Source of the DNA: Corynebacterium sp.
GTDB lineage: Bacteria; Actinomycetota; Actinomycetes; Mycobacteriales; Mycobacteriaceae
DNA: 10,278 bases
Assembly: GCF_030826625.1 (NCBI RefSeq)
Contig: NZ_JAPJNQ010000077.1
Coordinates: 1 to 10,278, forward strand
Reading direction: 5' to 3'
In this document: piece after piece, positions 1 to 6,468 of the stretch
Layout: every line of letters starts with the position of its first letter
Numbering within the stretch: the first letter of the stretch is position 1
Notes under the pieces: model-generated
Databases searched by the model: none
What the model saw: the letters and a program-made list of their open reading frames with translations, nothing else
What the model was told of the DNA's origin: nothing
Program-made: the position numbers and the translations under genes

Positions 1-894
1 GCCGAATAGCGACTGCGACAGCTGGAAACCGGTGCCGTCGACGTCGTCAAGCGGATTACGGAAAGCGGAGAAACGGTCCTGGATCTTTGCCGAGAGCGAA
101 TACACGAAGGCGCCACCCAGCACGGTCAAAGCCAGGCCGATGATCAGCCATGACCAGCGGCCAGTGGCCATAAACAACATGCCCAACACGGTGCTGAACA
201 ACAGCAGAACTGGGCCGAAGTCGTTGGAGACCGCCATGATCATAATCGCGATCGCCCATACCAACAGGATGGGGGCGAGGTCGCGCAGGCGCGGGAAGGA
301 GATACCGAAAACGCGGTAACCGGCGACGGTGAATAGCGCGCGTTTTTGCACCAACAATTGGGCGAAAAACATCAGCAATAAGATTTTGGAAAACTCGCCG
401 GGCTGCAGCGTGAAGCTACCAATCTGAATCCAGATGCGGGCATCAGCGTTGATTGAGGTTGGCCACACCAGCGGCAGCGCCAACAACACCAGGCCGAATG
501 CGCCCAGCAGGTAGGAATAGCGGGTGAGCACTTTGTGATCGCGGACGATAATCAGCACGGCAACCATCAGCGCAACACCGATGACTGACCACATGACCTG
601 TCGGTTTGCCAGGTCGAGATCTTTGGCGGTGTCGATGCGGTAGACCATGATCAAGCCCAAGCCGTTGAGCAGGCTGACTACCGGCAACATAATCTGATCG
701 GCATACGGCGCCCAGATCGTCAAAGCGATGTGCGCGACGGTAAAAACGCCGATGAATGCGCCGACGAAGTACAGGAAGGTCACCGACAGCGTTGATCCCT
801 GGGAAAGCTCGAAGCTGGCCAGGGTTGCGGCGAATGCAATGGCTGCGACGATGAGCAGCCCGAGTTCTGTCGCACGAATGAACACTCGTGACAT
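1..894 (-). CDS. rodA: RodA/FtsW-family (SEDS) peptidoglycan glycosyltransferase, 3' end outside window
   Basis: A multipass membrane protein that polymerises lipid II into glycan strands together with a class B penicillin-binding protein. The visible part is 298 residues and runs off the left edge without a stop. It is almost wholly made of hydrophobic helices (for example residues 11-27, 37-59, 101-117, 127-143, 171-183, 206-222, 226-243 and 248-264). The SEDS signature LQPGEFSK is at 163-170, and the NDFGPVL segment at 224-230 places the presumed catalytic Asp at 225. The start ATG directly abuts the TAA of the phosphatase gene, with a strong ribosome site GGGAGGTG about 10 bases upstream inside that gene. 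The position after fhaA-fhaB-pstP identifies it as the rodA of the pknAB cluster rather than the division ftsW. In relatives pbpA, pknA and pknB follow. Confidence 0.95.
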   Translation of the reverse strand, partial: MSRVFIRATELGLLIVAAIAFAATLASFELSQGSTLSVTFLYFVGAFIGVFTVAHIALTIWAPYADQIMLPVVSLLNGLGLIMVYRIDTAKDLDLANRQVMWSVIGVALMVAVLIIVRDHKVLTRYSYLLGAFGLVLLALPLVWPTSINADARIWIQIGSFTLQPGEFSKILLLMFFAQLLVQKRALFTVAGYRVFGISFPRLRDLAPILLVWAIAIMIMAVSNDFGPVLLLFSTVLGMLFMATGRWSWLIIGLALTVLGGAFVYSLSAKIQDRFSAFRNPLDDVDGTGFQLSQSLFG

Positions 895-2568
895 TTAGGA
901 CACCTCCCTGCAGTTCACGCCGGGGGTGGACAAGCCGCCGTCATCGGCGTTGTTGCTGTTGTTTTGCGCAGAATTGTCTTGTTCAGAGCTGCCCTTCTCA
1001 GTCTCAGTTTCAGTGCTGTCTTTCTCTGCACCGTCTTTGTCAGTGCTGTCTTTGTCAGCGTCGTCTTTCTCTGCGCGGTTGACGCAAACCGGCAACGCTT
1101 TATCGGACAGGCGCTGCAGCTGGTCAGTGACTTCCGAGTAGGAGCCCGAGTCGAGGTGATCGATGGAGCCGCGCACCGAACCGGGAAGGTCGGTCAGCGA
1201 AAACGAGTGGCAATCGCTGGCAGGTTTCTCGCCGAAATCGGTGGTGCGTACTTCGTCATCCTCGGTCAAGCACACCCGTTGATACGGTTCGTGCAAATCC
1301 CGGCCGAATAGCGAATAATCCACCCCGCGTTCGATGATCAACTCATCTTGATCATTGGTGGCGATGTAGTAATTATCCTGCGAAGACGAATACGCCCACC
1401 AGCCGCCGCCAATCAGGCCAACGAGCAAAACGAGGACGACGATAGCCAGCGTCCAGTTGCGTCCGCGCTTGCTGGGCTGCTCTGCTGTGCCAGCACCAGC
1501 ACCGCCGTTGTGGTTTCCGTGATTTCCCTGGTTTCCGGGGCCGCCGGCGTTGTGCGCGCCGGCACCGCTATTTCCCGGGCCGCCAGGACCTCCTGAACCA
1601 CCGTGACCACCATGCCCAGCATGACCAGCAGCATTACCGGCACCAGCGGCGGCACCCGCGGCGGCACTATTGCCAGCACCGCCGACAGCTGCCTGCGCAT
1701 TTGGCTCCACAATTTGTGGGCGCCGGTTCAATGCCGCTGCGCGTCCAGCTGCGGTATTCGGGTGGGCGCGTTCGCTTTCCGGCAACGCCAAAGCACCGGC
1801 GCTGACGGGAGCATTGGGGACGGTAGTGGAATCGTCGTCACCAGCTAGTACATCCGCTACCACCACGGTGACGTTGTCCGGCCCGCCAGAGCGCAAAGCA
1901 AGATCGATCAACCGCGTGGCGGCCTGCTCCGGGGTGCCTTCCCGCAAGGTGGTTTCGATGGTGTCAGCGGTGACAGGGTCCGAGAGCCCATCCGAGCACA
2001 GCAATAAGCGATCGCCGGGTTTGGCGTCGATGGTGCGCAGCGTCGGATCCACCGGACGGCCGGTATAGGCCTTCAAAATCAGTGATTTCTGCGGGTGGGT
2101 GGAGACATCTTCAGGTTGCAGGCTGCCGGAATCTACCAGCGACTGCACATAGGTGTCATCGACGGTGATCTGTTCCAACTTGCCGTCGCGCAAACGGTAG
2201 CCGCGCGAGTCGCCAACATGGCACATGCCAAAGGCAGAACCGTTGAACATCAGCGCCGTACAGGTGGTGCCCATGCCTTCGGTTTCGGGGCGCTGGCGCA
2301 CGGTATCGGCGATTGCAGCGTTGGCATCGTCGGCAGCTGAACCCAATAGCGCGAGCATGTCATTATCGCCCGGGTCGCGGTCCAAATTCTGCAGGGTCGT
2401 GACCAGCAGTTGCGAGGCAACTTCACCGGCGGCGTGGCCACCCATGCCGTCGGCAAGCACCAAAAGATTCCGGCCGGCGAAGGCGGAATCTTCGTTGTTA
2501 GTACGAACAAGACCGCGGTCCGAGGCCGCGGTGTAGTTAAGCTTCAGTGATTTCTGCGATGGAGTCAT
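895..2568 (-). CDS. pstP: PP2C-family Ser/Thr protein phosphatase, membrane anchored (PstP/Ppp)
   Basis: A metal-dependent phosphatase that reverses phosphorylation by the PknA/PknB-type kinases encoded in the same operon in relatives. The catalytic domain spans about residues 10-241 and keeps the PP2C motifs: RTNNED 22-27, DGMGGH 40-45, GMGTT 98-102, HVGDSR 117-122, CSDGLSD 191-197 and GGPDNVT 228-234. The metal-binding aspartates D27, D40, D193 and D231 are all present. A cytoplasmic linker follows, very rich in Gly, Ala, Asn and His at about 291-360. One membrane helix lies at about 372-393. The outer domain (394-557) has four cysteines (433, 453, 495, 553), with an acidic/Lys/Ser/Thr low-complexity insert (about 499-543) between the last two. 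At 557 residues it is on the long side because of the linker and insert. The start directly abuts the fhaB stop (TAG then ATG), so coupled translation is likely; the upstream ribosome site is weak. Confidence 0.96.
   Translation of the reverse strand: MTPSQKSLKLNYTAASDRGLVRTNNEDSAFAGRNLLVLADGMGGHAAGEVASQLLVTTLQNLDRDPGDNDMLALLGSAADDANAAIADTVRQRPETEGMGTTCTALMFNGSAFGMCHVGDSRGYRLRDGKLEQITVDDTYVQSLVDSGSLQPEDVSTHPQKSLILKAYTGRPVDPTLRTIDAKPGDRLLLCSDGLSDPVTADTIETTLREGTPEQAATRLIDLALRSGGPDNVTVVVADVLAGDDDSTTVPNAPVSAGALALPESERAHPNTAAGRAAALNRRPQIVEPNAQAAVGGAGNSAAAGAAAGAGNAAGHAGHGGHGGSGGPGGPGNSGAGAHNAGGPGNQGNHGNHNGGAGAGTAEQPSKRGRNWTLAIVVLVLLVGLIGGGWWAYSSSQDNYYIATNDQDELIIERGVDYSLFGRDLHEPYQRVCLTEDDEVRTTDFGEKPASDCHSFSLTDLPGSVRGSIDHLDSGSYSEVTDQLQRLSDKALPVCVNRAEKDDADKDSTDKDGAEKDSTETETEKGSSEQDNSAQNNSNNADDGGLSTPGVNCREVS
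1011..1070 (-). repeat. 30-bp direct repeat inside pstP encoding the acidic outer tail
   Basis: Two adjacent 30-bp units start with the same ten bases, CAGTGCTGTC (plus strand, 1011 and 1041), and remain similar after that. On the coding strand they produce the Lys-Asp-Ser-Thr type repeats of the extracellular tail (about residues 500-520 of the phosphatase). The period is a multiple of three, so copy number can change without breaking the frame. Confidence 0.7.
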
Positions 2569-3033
2569 CTATGGCACCAGCCTCAATAGTGAACGCCCCA
2601 GTTTAATATCAGTTCCCACGGCGATGCGTTCTGGCTGGTCAATCCTGGCGCCAGAGACGAAGGTGCCGTTTCGCGAGTCCAAATCTTCGATAAACCATTC
2701 ACTGCCACGGCGGAATAAGCGGGCGTGGCGCGAGGAGGCGTAATCATCACCGACAACAAAATCACAATTCGGTGCCCGGCCGACGATGAATTCTTCCAGC
2801 GAAGAGATCTGCATGTGCGATCCCCGCAGTGGGCCGTCAACTACCGTGATCTGGGCGGCAGGCTTGCGCGAACGCGGAGCTGGTGGCGTGAACCCGGTGG
2901 ATGCGGCTGCGGGCGCGGTGCCGGTTGCGGCAGACTTAGCGTCGCGACGCATCGCGTTCAGCGCCACCAGAATGAACAGCCACAACAGCACTAATAAGCC
3001 GATGCGTAGCCCAAACACGAGGACTGAATCCAT
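2569..3033 (-). CDS. fhaB: Membrane-anchored FHA-domain protein FhaB
   Basis: A 154-residue phosphothreonine reader at the membrane. In actinobacteria FhaB (FipA in mycobacteria) links the Ser/Thr kinases to division and cell-wall assembly. One N-terminal membrane helix is at residues 5-28, followed by Arg-Arg-Asp, so the bulk should be cytoplasmic. A Pro/Ala/Ser/Thr linker runs over about 34-60. The FHA domain (about 61-154) has the conserved Gly-Arg at 85-86, SSRH at 100-103 and SRNGT at 120-124, which form the phosphothreonine pocket. The ATG at 3031-3033 has a good ribosome site AAGGAAGG about 5 bases upstream. The gene lies 43 bases after fhaA, and its stop abuts the pstP start. Confidence 0.95.
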   Translation of the reverse strand: MDSVLVFGLRIGLLVLLWLFILVALNAMRRDAKSAATGTAPAAASTGFTPPAPRSRKPAAQITVVDGPLRGSHMQISSLEEFIVGRAPNCDFVVGDDYASSRHARLFRRGSEWFIEDLDSRNGTFVSGARIDQPERIAVGTDIKLGRSLLRLVP

Positions 3034-3076
3034 GGTGGCCTTCCTTCGCTAGAAGTTGGAGTATTGAGGGTTAGGA

Positions 3077-3982
3077 TTACGAGTGGGGGTAGGTAATACG
3101 GACCTCAATATGAGAGTGTCCCACAGTAATGACATCGCCGTCAGCTAGAAGCCAATTTTCGATGGGTGTGTCATTGACAGTCGTGCCATTCGTGGATTGC
3201 AGATCAACCAGAATGGCATCGCGCCCATCCCAGGTGATCTCGGCGTGTTGACGGGAAACCCCAGTGTCTGGAATGCGCAAGTCGGCATCGTTGCTGCGGC
3301 CGATGATGTTGGTGCCTTCCTCGACCAAATAGCTTCGGGAAGAGCCATCTTGCAGCATCAAAGAAACACGGGTGGTTTCTTCTTCGGGCTGCCGGTTCTG
3401 GCTTTCGCGGTTTTGCTTGTCGACGTCCTCGCTACGGAACATCGTGGTGGTTGCGTCATGTCCCGCTGGTTGTCCTGATCCAGTGGAATACGGGGAGCTA
3501 GTCATGGCAGGGGATTCCTCCTGTCGGCTACTGGATTTCGCCCCAGCGCCGTCGTTATTGGGGTTATCGTCATGGGTGATGATGGCATCGAAACCGGAAT
3601 GCTCCACCGGTTGTGCATCAGAAAAAGATGAGACCCGTAGCTGACCGGTGCGCAGGCCGGACTCTTCGGCGATGCGCACGATCACGGGACCAAAGGTTTC
3701 CATTCCTCCGTTACGGAGAAAACGCGCCAGCTGGTCTGCCAAGCTGACGGGTAGCTGCCGGTCCTGAGAAAGGTTTTCCAGATCTTTTGAGGAAACTCCG
3801 ACGGCGTACACGTTGGGCACATAGCCGCGAGCGGTCGTGGAGAGGTTGTCTTGCGCTTCCTGTTTCAGAAGCTCTTCGATCTCTGCTGGTACGACCTTGC
3901 CGCCGAAGATTAAGGCAATGCCGTTATCGAGGCCGCGCTGCATGGCGCTGTCGAGTTTGGCAAACCGGGACATGATTGCCAT
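3077..3982 (-). CDS. fhaA: FHA domain-containing protein FhaA (DUF3662 + FHA)
   Basis: A 301-residue cytoplasmic scaffold protein of the actinobacterial cell-wall kinase network. The N-terminal DUF3662 domain is at about residues 1-120 (segment FGGKVVPAEIEELLKQE near 26-42). A polar, disordered-looking linker runs from about 121 to 202. The C-terminal FHA domain (about 203-301) keeps Gly-Arg 228-229, SRQH 243-246 and STNGT 263-267. In M. tuberculosis the FHA domain of FhaA is known to bind the phosphorylated pseudokinase domain of MviN. The linker is shorter than in the mycobacterial protein, which is over 500 residues. It carries a TTTMFR motif (178-183) like the phosphorylated N-terminus of OdhI. 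The start at 3980-3982 has a consensus ribosome site AAAGGAGGT 8 bases upstream; a second in-frame ATG three codons in is less well spaced. This is the first gene of the minus-strand operon. Confidence 0.95.
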   Translation of the reverse strand: MAIMSRFAKLDSAMQRGLDNGIALIFGGKVVPAEIEELLKQEAQDNLSTTARGYVPNVYAVGVSSKDLENLSQDRQLPVSLADQLARFLRNGGMETFGPVIVRIAEESGLRTGQLRVSSFSDAQPVEHSGFDAIITHDDNPNNDGAGAKSSSRQEESPAMTSSPYSTGSGQPAGHDATTTMFRSEDVDKQNRESQNRQPEEETTRVSLMLQDGSSRSYLVEEGTNIIGRSNDADLRIPDTGVSRQHAEITWDGRDAILVDLQSTNGTTVNDTPIENWLLADGDVITVGHSHIEVRITYPHS

Positions 3983-3996
3983 TGCGCGAGACCTCC

Positions 3997-4050
3997 TTTC
4001 ATTGTTTTCGTTCTTTCATTGTTTCCATTGTGGAAGTTTCCATTGTGGAA
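3997..4050 (-). repeat. Nested short repeats in the fhaA 5' leader
   Basis: Two perfect adjacent 15-bp copies of GTTTCCATTGTGGAA (plus strand, 4021-4035 and 4036-4050). Each contains the imperfect dyad TTCCA-TTG-TGGAA. Next to them are two copies of CTTTCATTGTTT (3996-4007 and 4013-4024, period 17). Read in the fhaA direction this gives four copies of ACAATGRAA, the last running into the Shine-Dalgarno sequence. The block could be an operator or a translation-modulating leader, or simply replication slippage. No regulator can be named from the sequence. Confidence 0.75.
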
Positions 4051-4112
4051 TCTGGAGAATTAATACAGTCTCTCGAGGTTTTTAGAAGGTAGCTGAAAAC
4101 CAAGTGTGTCCC

Positions 4113-4118
4113 AGTATA
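4113..4118 (-). promoter_or_regulatory. Possible -10 element of the fhaA operon promoter
   Basis: On the minus strand TATACT matches the corynebacterial -10 consensus at five of six bases. There is no good -35 at normal spacing, which is common in this genus. It would give a leader of about 120 bases before fhaA that contains the nested repeats. Confidence 0.3.
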
Positions 4119-4211
4119 AAGTGCTCTAGGTTAAAAACCGTAAGCCAGGCGGGCGTGGCCGCCAGTTTTCGGTAGTTTTATGGTACGCAGTCAAGGTCTG
4201 GAAACATGGTG

Positions 4212-4239
4212 TTGAACTGCGGGTTTGTTGGTTTATATG
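4212..4239 (+). promoter_or_regulatory. Possible tRNA-Leu promoter
   Basis: TTGAAC (4212-4217) and TATATG (4234-4239) are separated by 16 bases and placed about 65 bases before the mature tRNA 5' end. Another pair (TTGTTG 4225-4230 with TTATCT 4249-4254) is also possible. Confidence 0.35.
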
Positions 4240-4305
4240 AGTTACGTGTTATCTTCATTAAGTCGCCAAATCGAGCGCATTGCGTTTGATGTTTATTGAC
4301 ACCCA

Positions 4306-4390
4306 GCCCGGGTGGCGGAATTGGCAGACGCGCTGGCTTCAGGTGCCAGTGTCCTTTTAGGACGTGCGGGTTCAAGTCCCGCCCCGGGCA
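4306..4390 (+). tRNA. tRNA-Leu (anticodon CAG)
   Basis: An 85-base class II tRNA that decodes CUG. The acceptor arms GCCCGGG (4306-4312) and CCCGGGC (4383-4389) pair fully, and A4390 is the discriminator. The anticodon stem CTGGC/GCCAG (4333-4337 and 4345-4349) encloses loop TTCAGGT with anticodon CAG at 4340-4342. The long variable arm has stem GTCC/GGAC. The T arm GCGGG-TTCAAGT-CCCGC is canonical. The 3' CCA is not encoded (the next bases are CAG). The gene is divergent from fhaA, a neighbourhood that as I recall also exists in mycobacteria (leuT beside fhaA). Confidence 0.97.
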
Positions 4391-4397
4391 CAGTATG

Positions 4398-4440
4398 AAG
4401 TCTCGAGGCATCGCTAGGATGTTGTCTCGAGACTTTTTTG
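4398..4440 (+). terminator. Intrinsic terminator after tRNA-Leu
   Basis: A perfect 10-bp inverted repeat, AAGTCTCGAG (4398-4407) and CTCGAGACTT (4426-4435), with an 18-base loop that can itself pair (CATC/GATG). The stem ends in a six-T run (4434-4439). It begins 8 bases after the tRNA and should stop readthrough into the heme genes. Confidence 0.85.
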
Positions 4441-4444
4441 TTTG

Positions 4445-4503
4445 CCGGGTTTTATGTACTGGGTTTTTATTTGCTGGGTTTTTATCTACCGGGTTTGTTT
4501 TCT
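4445..4503 (+). repeat. Degenerate 15-bp tandem repeats upstream of hmuO
   Basis: Four consecutive units of 14, 15, 15 and 15 bases begin at 4445, 4459, 4474 and 4489. Each starts with CCGGG or CTGGG followed by a T-rich stretch; the second and third share CTGGGTTTTTAT. The array sits between the tRNA terminator and the hmuO regulatory region. Function unknown; it may be slippage-derived spacer. Confidence 0.75.
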
Positions 4504-4530
4504 CTGCCCAGCGGGGTTATCCGGGCGGTC

Positions 4531-4560
4531 ATACTTTTGATCGAAATTTTCGAATTCGCG
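4531..4560 (+). promoter_or_regulatory. Overlapping palindromes upstream of the hmuO promoter (candidate activator site)
   Basis: The stretch holds TCGAAA-T-TTTCGA (4541-4553, perfect arms), the near-palindrome TTTTGATCGAAA (4535-4546) and CGAATTCG (4551-4558). Its centre is about 60 bases before the predicted transcription start, a usual place for an activator. In C. diphtheriae and C. glutamicum, hmuO is activated by heme through the response regulators ChrA and/or HrrA; assigning this site to them is inference. Confidence 0.45.
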
Positions 4561-4570
4561 ATGTTGACCC

Positions 4571-4600
4571 TTGTCTAACCTTTCTCAGCCCAGTTAGGAT
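4571..4600 (+). promoter_or_regulatory. Predicted hmuO promoter
   Basis: TTGTCT (4571-4576) and TAGGAT (4595-4600) are 18 bases apart. The predicted start of transcription is near 4607, giving a leader of about 68 bases. The -10 lies inside the DtxR-like box, so repressor binding would block polymerase. Confidence 0.5.
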
Positions 4601-4613
4601 AGGGCTAACTTAA
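4594..4613 (+). promoter_or_regulatory. DtxR-like iron box overlapping the hmuO -10
   Basis: TTAGGATAGGGCTAACTTAA resembles the DtxR consensus TTAGGTTAGCCTAACCTAA. The left half TTAGGATAG equals the left half of the diphtheria tox operator as I recall it. The right half is shifted by one base. The symmetric arms AGTTAG/CTAACT (4592-4597 and 4605-4610) give a second, 19-bp way to read the dyad. Iron-loaded DtxR would repress the heme genes. Confidence 0.6.
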
Positions 4614-4674
4614 TAAGGTGAGACTCAGACCGCGGCGGGCCGGTCGGGGTCTAATGAAGAAGGGACACACCACA

Positions 4675-5358
4675 ATGACTACTGCGACCACTGCTCTGTT
4701 TGAACACACTGAGCAGCAGCCGCTGTCTAAGCAGCTGCGCGAGCACACCATGGCTGCTCACGAGAATGCTGAAACCTCGGACTTCATGGATCGTCTCCTC
4801 AAAGGCAAGCTCAGCCGAGATGCTGTTGCGGAATACCACGCGCAGATGTGGTTTATTTACGACGCGCTTGAGCATGCCGTGCGCACCGTCGCCACGAGCC
4901 CAATTGGTGCCAGCTATGCCGATCCTCGCCTGGAGCGTCGCATGGCATTGGATTCTGACCTGGTCAGCATGGCTGGTTCGAACTGGGGCGAGCAGGTGCG
5001 CGTGATGCCGGAGACCGCCGCTTATGTCGAGCGCATCGAAAAAATGGACATGCCGGGAAACGAAGTCCGCATCCTGGCGCACCACTATGTGCGCTACCTG
5101 GGCGATGTCTCTGGCGGCCAGGTCATCTCGCGCATGCTGGAGCGCCACTACGGCATGGGTGAACAAGAGCTCAGCTTCTATGATTTCTCCGCCGTCGGCA
5201 AGATTAAGCCTTATCGCGATGCCTACCGCGCCACTCTGGATTCGTTGCAGTTGACGGAAGAACAGCGCACCGAGCTTCTCGACGAAGCCGTCGTCGCTTT
5301 CCAGTGCAACTTTGAGTTGTTCTCTGCTTTGTCGCGTCGATTCCCCGCAGAAAGCTAA
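4675..5358 (+). CDS. hmuO: Heme oxygenase HmuO
   Basis: Cytoplasmic enzyme that opens heme to biliverdin, CO and Fe2+, freeing iron from imported heme. The 227 residues match the size of the bacterial biliverdin-forming HO family (C. diphtheriae HmuO has 215). The proximal heme ligand is by alignment H29 in MAAHENAE. The distal helix carries HHYVRYLGDVSGGQ (136-149), whose Gly-rich kink and Asp144 support oxygen activation. I chose the ATG at 4675 because it starts MTTAT like C. diphtheriae HmuO and has AGAAGG about 11 bases upstream. An in-frame GTG (4618) and ATG (4654) would add 19 or 7 residues rich in Arg/Lys and lack better ribosome sites. First gene of the operon; hmuT follows 16 bases later. 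Confidence 0.96.
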   Translation: MTTATTALFEHTEQQPLSKQLREHTMAAHENAETSDFMDRLLKGKLSRDAVAEYHAQMWFIYDALEHAVRTVATSPIGASYADPRLERRMALDSDLVSMAGSNWGEQVRVMPETAAYVERIEKMDMPGNEVRILAHHYVRYLGDVSGGQVISRMLERHYGMGEQELSFYDFSAVGKIKPYRDAYRATLDSLQLTEEQRTELLDEAVVAFQCNFELFSALSRRFPAES

Positions 5359-5374
5359 ACAACAGAAAGCTAAA
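5348..5374 (+). repeat. 12-bp direct repeat with 15-bp period at the hmuO/hmuT junction
   Basis: CAGAAAGCTAAA occurs at 5348-5359 and again at 5363-5374. The first copy contains the hmuO stop codon; the second supplies the weak ribosome site (AGAAAG) just before the hmuT ATG. The junction looks like a small tandem duplication that created the spacer. Confidence 0.7.
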
Positions 5375-6466
5375 ATGCTTCGGTTTACACCGCATAACCG
5401 TCGTTGGTTCCTCGCCCCCACCTGCGCTGCCCTGCTGGCAGTGACCGGGTTGGGGGTTTCGGCATGCGCATCGTGGGATGAGCCCTCTGCGCACCAGAAC
5501 CTGAAAAAAGATGTCGTTGAGTCAGGCGCCGACGCCGATCCACGCAGTTTCCATGGCGGCAATATCGTCGATGCCTTGGATGAAGTCGTTCCTGTTAAGA
5601 ATTCACCACAGCCGCAGCTTCCGGTGACAGTAACCGACGAAGATGGTTATAACGTCGTCGTCGAGGATGTTTCACGCATTCTCGCGATTGATTTTTATGG
5701 CACCTTCACCAAAACCGTGCGCGGGCTGGGCATGGCAGATAACCTCGTCGGGCGCACGATCGCTTCGCAGGAAGAATCGCTGCAGGATCTACCAATCGTC
5801 ACCCACGGTGCACACGCATTGAACGCTGAGGCGATCCTGGAACTCAACCCCAGTGTGCTGGTGATTGACCATTCGATTGGCCCGAGCGAGGTCATTGACC
5901 AGGTACGTGCCGCCGGGGTAACCACTGTGGTGCTGGACGACGACCGCAGCTTAGAAAACATGGGCGCGCAAATCCGTCGTATGGGTGAGGTATTAGGGCT
6001 TTCCGAAGAAGGAGAGAAACTCGCGCAGCGCAGTGAAGAAGAACTGGCTGATGCCAAGGCGGCGATCGCACAGATCGCCCCAGAAGAACCGCTGCGCATG
6101 GCGTTTTTGTACGCCCGCGGCGCGAACGGTGTGTTCTATATCTTGGGTCGTGATTCTGGTACCGACGATCTGATCGAAAGCATCGGCGGCATCGATGTCG
6201 CCACAGCGAATGACATTGGTTCGCCGTCACCGGCCAGCCCGGAAGCGCTCGCGGAATTAGACCCAGAGGTCTATATCATGATGTCTGGCAGCCTCGGCTC
6301 CATCGGCGATATCGAAGGCTTGATGCAGCGACCAGGCGTGGCGCAGACCGTCGCCGGGCAAAAACAGCGCGTGATTGCGCTTCCCGACGGGCAGGCGCTG
6401 GCCTTTGGCCCGCAATCCGGCCAGTTGCTATTGGAGGCAGCAAAAGCGATTTACCATAATGAATAA
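5375..6466 (+). CDS. hmuT: Heme-binding lipoprotein HmuT (ABC transporter substrate-binding protein)
   Basis: Surface lipoprotein that takes heme and passes it to the HmuU permease. The 363 residues begin with a signal peptide (R9-R10, hydrophobic 12-28) and lipobox VSAC with the lipidated Cys at 31. A polar spacer of about 60 residues precedes a class III periplasmic-binding fold (about 95-363; VSRILAIDFYGT near 99-110). H147 in VTHGAHALN and Y246 in FLYARG are exactly 99 residues apart, the same spacing as the axial heme ligands reported for C. diphtheriae HmuT (His136, Tyr235), so heme rather than a siderophore is the likely cargo. The start at 5375 puts a normal lipoprotein signal at the N-terminus; an upstream in-frame ATG (5312) lies inside hmuO and would bury it. 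The stop is 2 bases before the hmuU start. Confidence 0.95.
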   Translation: MLRFTPHNRRWFLAPTCAALLAVTGLGVSACASWDEPSAHQNLKKDVVESGADADPRSFHGGNIVDALDEVVPVKNSPQPQLPVTVTDEDGYNVVVEDVSRILAIDFYGTFTKTVRGLGMADNLVGRTIASQEESLQDLPIVTHGAHALNAEAILELNPSVLVIDHSIGPSEVIDQVRAAGVTTVVLDDDRSLENMGAQIRRMGEVLGLSEEGEKLAQRSEEELADAKAAIAQIAPEEPLRMAFLYARGANGVFYILGRDSGTDDLIESIGGIDVATANDIGSPSPASPEALAELDPEVYIMMSGSLGSIGDIEGLMQRPGVAQTVAGQKQRVIALPDGQALAFGPQSGQLLLEAAKAIYHNE

Positions 6467-6468
6467 TC

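Larger units (their letters stand above)
3983..4305. other. Intergenic region between divergent fhaA and tRNA-Leu
   Basis: The 323 bases contain no convincing gene. From left to right they hold the fhaA ribosome site (3991-3999), a nested repeat block (3997-4050), a possible fhaA promoter (4113-4118), a GC-rich small inverted repeat GGCGG/CCGCC (4148-4152 and 4159-4163) followed by a short T run, and a possible tRNA promoter (4212-4239). An inverted pair GGTTTTTA/TAAAAACC (4077-4084 and 4132-4139, 47 bases apart) may be chance. Confidence 0.6.

Noticed and set aside
1500..1690. Short repetitive G/C-rich stretch resembling a repeat array
   Set aside because: It is coding low complexity (Gly/Ala/Asn/His linker of the phosphatase), not an independent repeat or CRISPR.
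4126..4143. DtxR-like half site TAGGTTA before fhaA
   Set aside because: Only the left half fits the consensus; the right half does not, and fhaA is not expected to be iron controlled.
4148..4169. GC-rich inverted repeat followed by four T, possible terminator
   Set aside because: The stem is only five pairs and no plus-strand gene precedes it; a chance structure is more likely.
4178..4411. 77-codon minus-strand frame across the tRNA
   Set aside because: It overlaps the whole tRNA-Leu gene in antisense and has no supporting signal.
4618..4674. GTG start for a longer hmuO (19 extra residues)
   Set aside because: The extra stretch is Arg-rich and not family-like, begins about 10 bases after the predicted transcription start, and the ATG at 4675 matches the known HmuO N-terminus.
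5312..5374. Upstream ATG for hmuT inside hmuO
   Set aside because: It would place 21 residues before the lipoprotein signal peptide; the ATG at 5375 gives a normal signal.
4651..5562. 303-codon open frame on the minus strand across hmuO and the hmuT start
   Set aside because: It is antisense to a clearly identified heme oxygenase with all family motifs; its protein has no recognisable domain and it starts and ends inside coding DNA of the other strand.
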